Source: Pedobacter sp.
Lineage (GTDB): Bacteria; Bacteroidota; Bacteroidia; Sphingobacteriales; Sphingobacteriaceae
Length of the DNA stretch: 7,127 nt
Assembly: GCA_028287885.1 (NCBI GenBank)
Contig: JAQBOT010000431.1
Span: 1 to 7,127 of the forward strand
Direction of reading: 5' to 3'
Shown here: positions 4,916 through 7,127 of the stretch, piece by piece
Layout: each line of letters starts with the position of its first letter
Position numbering within the stretch: position 1 is the first letter of the stretch
Made by a program: the position numbers and the translations under genes
The notes under the pieces: model-generated
The model's input: only the letters and a program-made list of their open reading frames with translations
Told to the model about the DNA's origin: nothing
Database searches by the model: none

Positions 4916-5476
4916 TCAAACAATGGTTTTTATCTGATCCAGCAATTCCTCCTGAAGACTTTTACCCTTATCCAGATTATACCACTGCTGCAATTGCGTT
5001 TTAAATTCTTCAAAATCAACACCTTGTTCTTTCAGACGATCAAACAGAACCTGCGACTCTGCTGGTCGTGGGCCCCAGACCATAAGGTCAGCACCAGCCT
5101 CATTCCTGATTATAAACTTTGGTATCGATTTACTTTGTCCGCTCAGGTAATCTTCAATTAGATGCGGTTCTTTGTCCCGAAGTTGAATATCTAGATGAAT
5201 TAATGGATTCAGTTGGCTCAACTTATAAATAAATGGAACAATGTGAGCTGCATCCCCGCACCAGGGTTCAGTAATGACAATCCATTGTTGTCGGATTTTT
5301 ATGCTTGTAATAAGAACCTGTAAATCCTCATTCAATTCACCAACTTTAATCCAGCGCTGTTGGCGTGACCAGTTAAGCTTTGTGTAGTTAATATATGCGG
5401 GGTCATTATATGGCGGGCTAGGGTGTTCGGCGTTTAAGATTGACTGAAAGTATTGTTGATAGTGCGTAAAATCCAT
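4916..5476 (-). CDS. Thioredoxin-fold protein with a single-cysteine WCGD site
   Basis: This 186-residue protein has a helical N-terminal region (about 1-60) and then a thioredoxin fold: strand QQWIVITEPWCGDAAHIVPFI (64-83), strand LIHLDIQLRD (92-101), and the cis-proline region SIPKFIIRN (117-125). The active-site position reads Trp-Cys-Gly-Asp-Ala (72-76), so the resolving cysteine of a CxxC pair is missing and Cys73 is the only cysteine in the protein. The thioredoxin family used for Bacteroidota proteins of this kind (Thioredoxin_9-like) often has WCGD, so this is a family trait rather than decay. No signal peptide is visible, so it is cytosolic. A single-cysteine site cannot do standard dithiol exchange; a monothiol, glutathione-like or peroxidase-linked role is possible. 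It is a stand-alone gene, convergent with the membrane-anchored protein. Confidence 0.82.
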   Translation of the reverse strand: MDFTHYQQYFQSILNAEHPSPPYNDPAYINYTKLNWSRQQRWIKVGELNEDLQVLITSIKIRQQWIVITEPWCGDAAHIVPFIYKLSQLNPLIHLDIQLRDKEPHLIEDYLSGQSKSIPKFIIRNEAGADLMVWGPRPAESQVLFDRLKEQGVDFEEFKTQLQQWYNLDKGKSLQEELLDQIKTIV

Positions 5477-5748
5477 TTGGTTTGAGATAGTTGTTAACTT
5501 AATTCTTTATTCGCGTTTAATATAAGAATATTTAAAATCATTTATTAAACCAGTTGTCTAAAGGTTATCCGCAACGTCTAATTCGAGGATCAATAAAATG
5601 AGATAGCCCTTTTCAGGCTTATAAATTCAATTAGCAAACCGCGCTCAAACCGAAGCTTAAATGCGACTGCTTTTATGACGGAATTTGCTTGCAAATGCTA
5701 TATCTTATATGTAATTTTCATAGTAATTTGATTGCAATTCCTCAAGCA

Positions 5749-5778
5749 AAAGGCCCAAAATACCATCTCCTGGCCTTT
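5749..5778. repeat. 7-bp inverted repeat upstream of the DsrE-like gene
   Basis: AAAGGCC (5749-5755) and GGCCTTT (5772-5778) form a perfect stem around a 16-base loop. It lies about 80 bases before the DsrE-like ATG and just before a second hairpin with a T-run. It may be part of an RNA leader or an operator. Confidence 0.4.
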
Positions 5779-5795
5779 AACCCTGTCACGTCTTC

Positions 5796-5820
5796 CTGCT
5801 TTCCTAAGCAGCCAGTTTTT
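5796..5820 (+). terminator. Hairpin followed by T5, terminator-like or attenuator-like
   Basis: CTGCTT (5796-5801) pairs with AAGCAG (5806-5811) around a 4-base loop, followed by CCAG and five T (5816-5820). The stem is short (6 bp) and the T-run starts 5 bases after it, so it would be a weak terminator. No gene lies upstream on this strand for over 850 bases, so if it works it would end an RNA made from within the gap or act before the DsrE-like gene. Confidence 0.35.
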
Positions 5821-5858
5821 GAATTTTATTTATTGTGTTAAACTTAATTTATACTAAG

Positions 5859-6560
5859 ATGAAAACTAACGTATCAAAAATGCAGACAAATCGCCGTGCG
5901 TTTATAAGTACATTGGCGGCTGGTGCTGCATCAATTGGGCTTGCCTCACTAGCCCCATTGCAAACAGAAGCATTAGAATTAACAGATCTTAATAGAGAGC
6001 CGAAATCACCAGACGACTTATTTGCGGGCATGAAAGGCAAGCATCGTATCGTTTTCGATGTTCCAAAGCCCAATGAGCTTATGCCTTTTGCATGGCCAAG
6101 AGTCTTCCTGTTAACAAATCAAGCCACAGGAAGTACAGAAAAGGACTGCAACGTGGCCGTAATTCTCCGGCATAATGGAATTCCTTATGCTTTTGAAAGC
6201 AAGGTTTGGGAGAAATATAAGTTTGGAGAAGTATTTAAGGCTGATGATCCGGCTACAAAAGCACCAGCAACTAGAAATCCGTTTTGGCAACCGAAGAAAG
6301 GCGATTACAAAATTCCAGGCTTTGGAGAAGTTTCTATTGGCATCAACGAGCTGCAGGACAGTGGTGTGCTCTTTTTTGTCTGTAGCGCAGCAATCACTGT
6401 TTTTAGCGCTGTGGTTGCAGAGGGCATGAAAATGGAACCTGAAGCTGTCAAAAAAGACTGGCTGGCCTCTTTGCTGCCTAATGTTCATGAAGTTCCTTCT
6501 GGTGTTTGGGCCGTGGGTAGGGCACAGGAACATGGCTGTGCTTACTGCTTCGCAGGATAA
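5859..6560 (+). CDS. Tat-exported DsrE-like protein
   Basis: From the ATG at 5859 the protein has 233 residues. It opens with a twin-arginine signal, NRRAFISTLAAGAAS (11-25), then a hydrophobic run ending near LASLAPLQTEA, so the mature part is probably periplasmic. The rest fits a DsrE-like alpha/beta fold: RVFLLTNQ (81-88), NVAVILRHNGIPYAF (98-112), a helix and GVLFFVCSAAITVFSA (169-184), and the closing VPSGVWAVGRAQEHGCAYC (212-230) typical of the family end. Cys175 and Cys227/Cys230 are candidate thiols; DsrE-type proteins often handle sulfur on cysteines. Tat export suggests folding or cofactor insertion before export. A GTG at 5835 and an ATG at 5880 are alternative starts; all keep the twin arginine. 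It converges on a TsdA-like cytochrome gene 21 bases away. Biochemical role unknown; a link to periplasmic sulfur oxidation is inferred from this neighbour. Confidence 0.75.
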   Translation: MKTNVSKMQTNRRAFISTLAAGAASIGLASLAPLQTEALELTDLNREPKSPDDLFAGMKGKHRIVFDVPKPNELMPFAWPRVFLLTNQATGSTEKDCNVAVILRHNGIPYAFESKVWEKYKFGEVFKADDPATKAPATRNPFWQPKKGDYKIPGFGEVSIGINELQDSGVLFFVCSAAITVFSAVVAEGMKMEPEAVKKDWLASLLPNVHEVPSGVWAVGRAQEHGCAYCFAG

Positions 6561-6581
6561 CGGAACACGCTGTCAAAACCT

Positions 6582-7127
6582 TTATTTGGCAGGTCCGCTT
6601 GCTGGCTTATTTGAAGGTGTACTTACAGGCTTTTTCATCAGTGTAAACGGACCGTATTTATGCTGATCTTCATTAAAGTTATCGGCATACGGACCGAAAG
6701 GGTAATCTACAGGTTTAGAGCTGATCTCTTTCCAGTCATACCTGAAAAACTTCCTTGTGCGTTGCTGTGAATTCACATATGCGGCTAGATCCCACGCTTC
6801 TGCATCAGTTAACCTGGGATCCATTTTTACGGGTGTAAAGGGCATGTTATGTTTCACAAACGCCGCGAACCTCGAAATTCTAAACATGCCTGCACTTACA
6901 TTGTAACTTTTTTCACCCCAAAGGGGCGGATACAAGTATCCCGAAGCATCTTTGTTTTTAAGGCCTTGTCCGTCTTTTCCATGACAGCTTTGGCACTTCG
7001 CCAAATAAAGTATTCTTCCTTTTTTCGGATCAGCTGCACGGTTTAGGAAAGTAATTTCCTGTATTCCTGCGCCGACTGGTTTAACGCCTTTCGGCACATC
7101 CTTACCGAGCCAGGACAGATATGCTTT
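6582..7127 (-). CDS. C-terminal part of a TsdA-like c-type cytochrome (5' end outside window)
   Basis: The frame is open from the window edge to TAA at 6582-6584, giving 181 residues without a start. It includes one class I heme c site, CQSCHG (codons at about 6978-6995), flanked by PKKGRILYLAKC before and GKDGQGLKNKD after. Further on are YLYPPLWG and GMFRISRFAAFVKHNMPF, where the Met of NMP is a candidate distal ligand, then LTDAEAWDLAAYVNSQQR, the usual last helix. This pattern matches the second heme domain of TsdA-type diheme thiosulfate dehydrogenases and related cytochromes. The upstream edge segment KAYLSWLGKDVPKG is the linker expected after a first heme domain that lies outside the window. 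A Lys/Pro-rich tail closes the protein. It would act in the periplasm. Other diheme c-type electron carriers remain possible, so I give no symbol. Confidence 0.82.
   Translation of the reverse strand, partial: KAYLSWLGKDVPKGVKPVGAGIQEITFLNRAADPKKGRILYLAKCQSCHGKDGQGLKNKDASGYLYPPLWGEKSYNVSAGMFRISRFAAFVKHNMPFTPVKMDPRLTDAEAWDLAAYVNSQQRTRKFFRYDWKEISSKPVDYPFGPYADNFNEDQHKYGPFTLMKKPVSTPSNKPASGPAK

Larger units (their letters stand above)
5477..5858. other. AT-rich 382-base gap upstream of the DsrE-like gene
   Basis: This stretch holds the promoters of the divergent thioredoxin-like and DsrE-like genes. I find no reading frame with a credible start: the ATGs near 5598 and 5661 stop within a few codons. 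Two hairpin-forming elements lie near its right end (5749-5778 and 5796-5820). The last is followed by T5, so a small RNA ending near 5820 or a leader attenuator for the DsrE-like gene is possible. No known RNA family is recognised. The rest shows nothing I can interpret. Confidence 0.5.

Noticed and set aside
4535..5161. Frames of 91 residues (minus, 4535-4810) and 87 residues (plus, 4898-5161) over the membrane-anchored and thioredoxin-like genes
   Set aside because: Both lie opposite better-supported genes, and their low-complexity, Phe/Leu/Lys-rich products look like shadow frames.
5555..5581. TGTCTAA and CGTCTAA as an ECF promoter in the gap before the DsrE-like gene
   Set aside because: The boxes are only 13 bases apart, the first lacks the AAC core, and the next start codon is over 270 bases away.
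5762..5835. Minus-strand open stretch ending RRWYFGPFA that looks like a protein tail
   Set aside because: An in-frame stop lies a few codons upstream and there is no start, so only about 25 residues are possible; no homologue can be claimed.
6111..6533. 140-residue open frame antisense to the DsrE-like gene
   Set aside because: Its product is an irregular mix rich in Cys, Phe and Arg with no domain, and it lies wholly inside a gene with a clear signal peptide and fold on the other strand.

Overview
The window looks like ordinary chromosomal DNA from a Bacteroidota bacterium, probably a Sphingobacteriaceae-type soil or water relative such as Pedobacter or Mucilaginibacter. This is inferred from AT-rich A/T-padded intergenic DNA, A-rich leaders instead of strong Shine-Dalgarno sites before most genes, and several protein types common in that phylum (a small Bacteroidota wHTH-like protein, a WCGD thioredoxin-fold protein, an ECF sigma factor with a C-terminal CDRI tail). 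The genus cannot be fixed from this sequence alone. No tRNA, rRNA, insertion sequence or CRISPR array is visible.

Layout. 1-197: the 3' end of an unrecognised plus-strand gene, closed by a strong intrinsic terminator (213-263). 339-977 (minus): an ECF sigma factor. 977-1345: a 368-base divergent control region holding about 2.5 copies of a 99-100 bp tandem repeat and two facing ECF-type promoters. 1346-2400 (plus): a two-gene operon overlapping by 19 nt, with a four-helix DoxX-like membrane protein followed by a compact FAD/NAD(P)H ferredoxin-reductase-fold protein. 2470-3251 (minus): a small wHTH-like protein and a TerB-like acidic helical protein. 3471-3811 (plus): a small unrecognised gene readable only across a -1 frame change at a perfectly phased A AAA AAC heptamer. 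3789-4097 (minus): an antibiotic-biosynthesis-monooxygenase-fold protein. 4251-4901 (plus): a membrane-anchored coiled-coil protein of unknown role. 4916-5476 (minus): a thioredoxin-fold protein. 5477-5858: an AT-rich gap with hairpins. 5859-6560 (plus): a Tat-exported DsrE-like protein, convergent with 6582-7127 (minus), the C-terminal part of a TsdA-like c-type cytochrome cut by the window edge.

How the parts may work together. The clearest unit is the sigma factor plus the divergent DoxX-like/flavoreductase operon. The motif TGTAACC-N17-CTCA lies upstream of both start codons in opposite orientations, which suggests that the sigma factor drives its own gene and the operon. No anti-sigma gene is adjacent in the window. 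The sigma-side promoter segment has been tandemly copied to give three promoter-like units, the outer two carrying altered -35 elements. The product would be a membrane redox module fed by NAD(P)H; its physiological substrate is unknown. At the other end, the DsrE-like protein and TsdA-like cytochrome suggest periplasmic inorganic-sulfur chemistry. DoxX/DoxD relatives are also linked to thiosulfate in other organisms, but any link between the two ends of this window is speculation.
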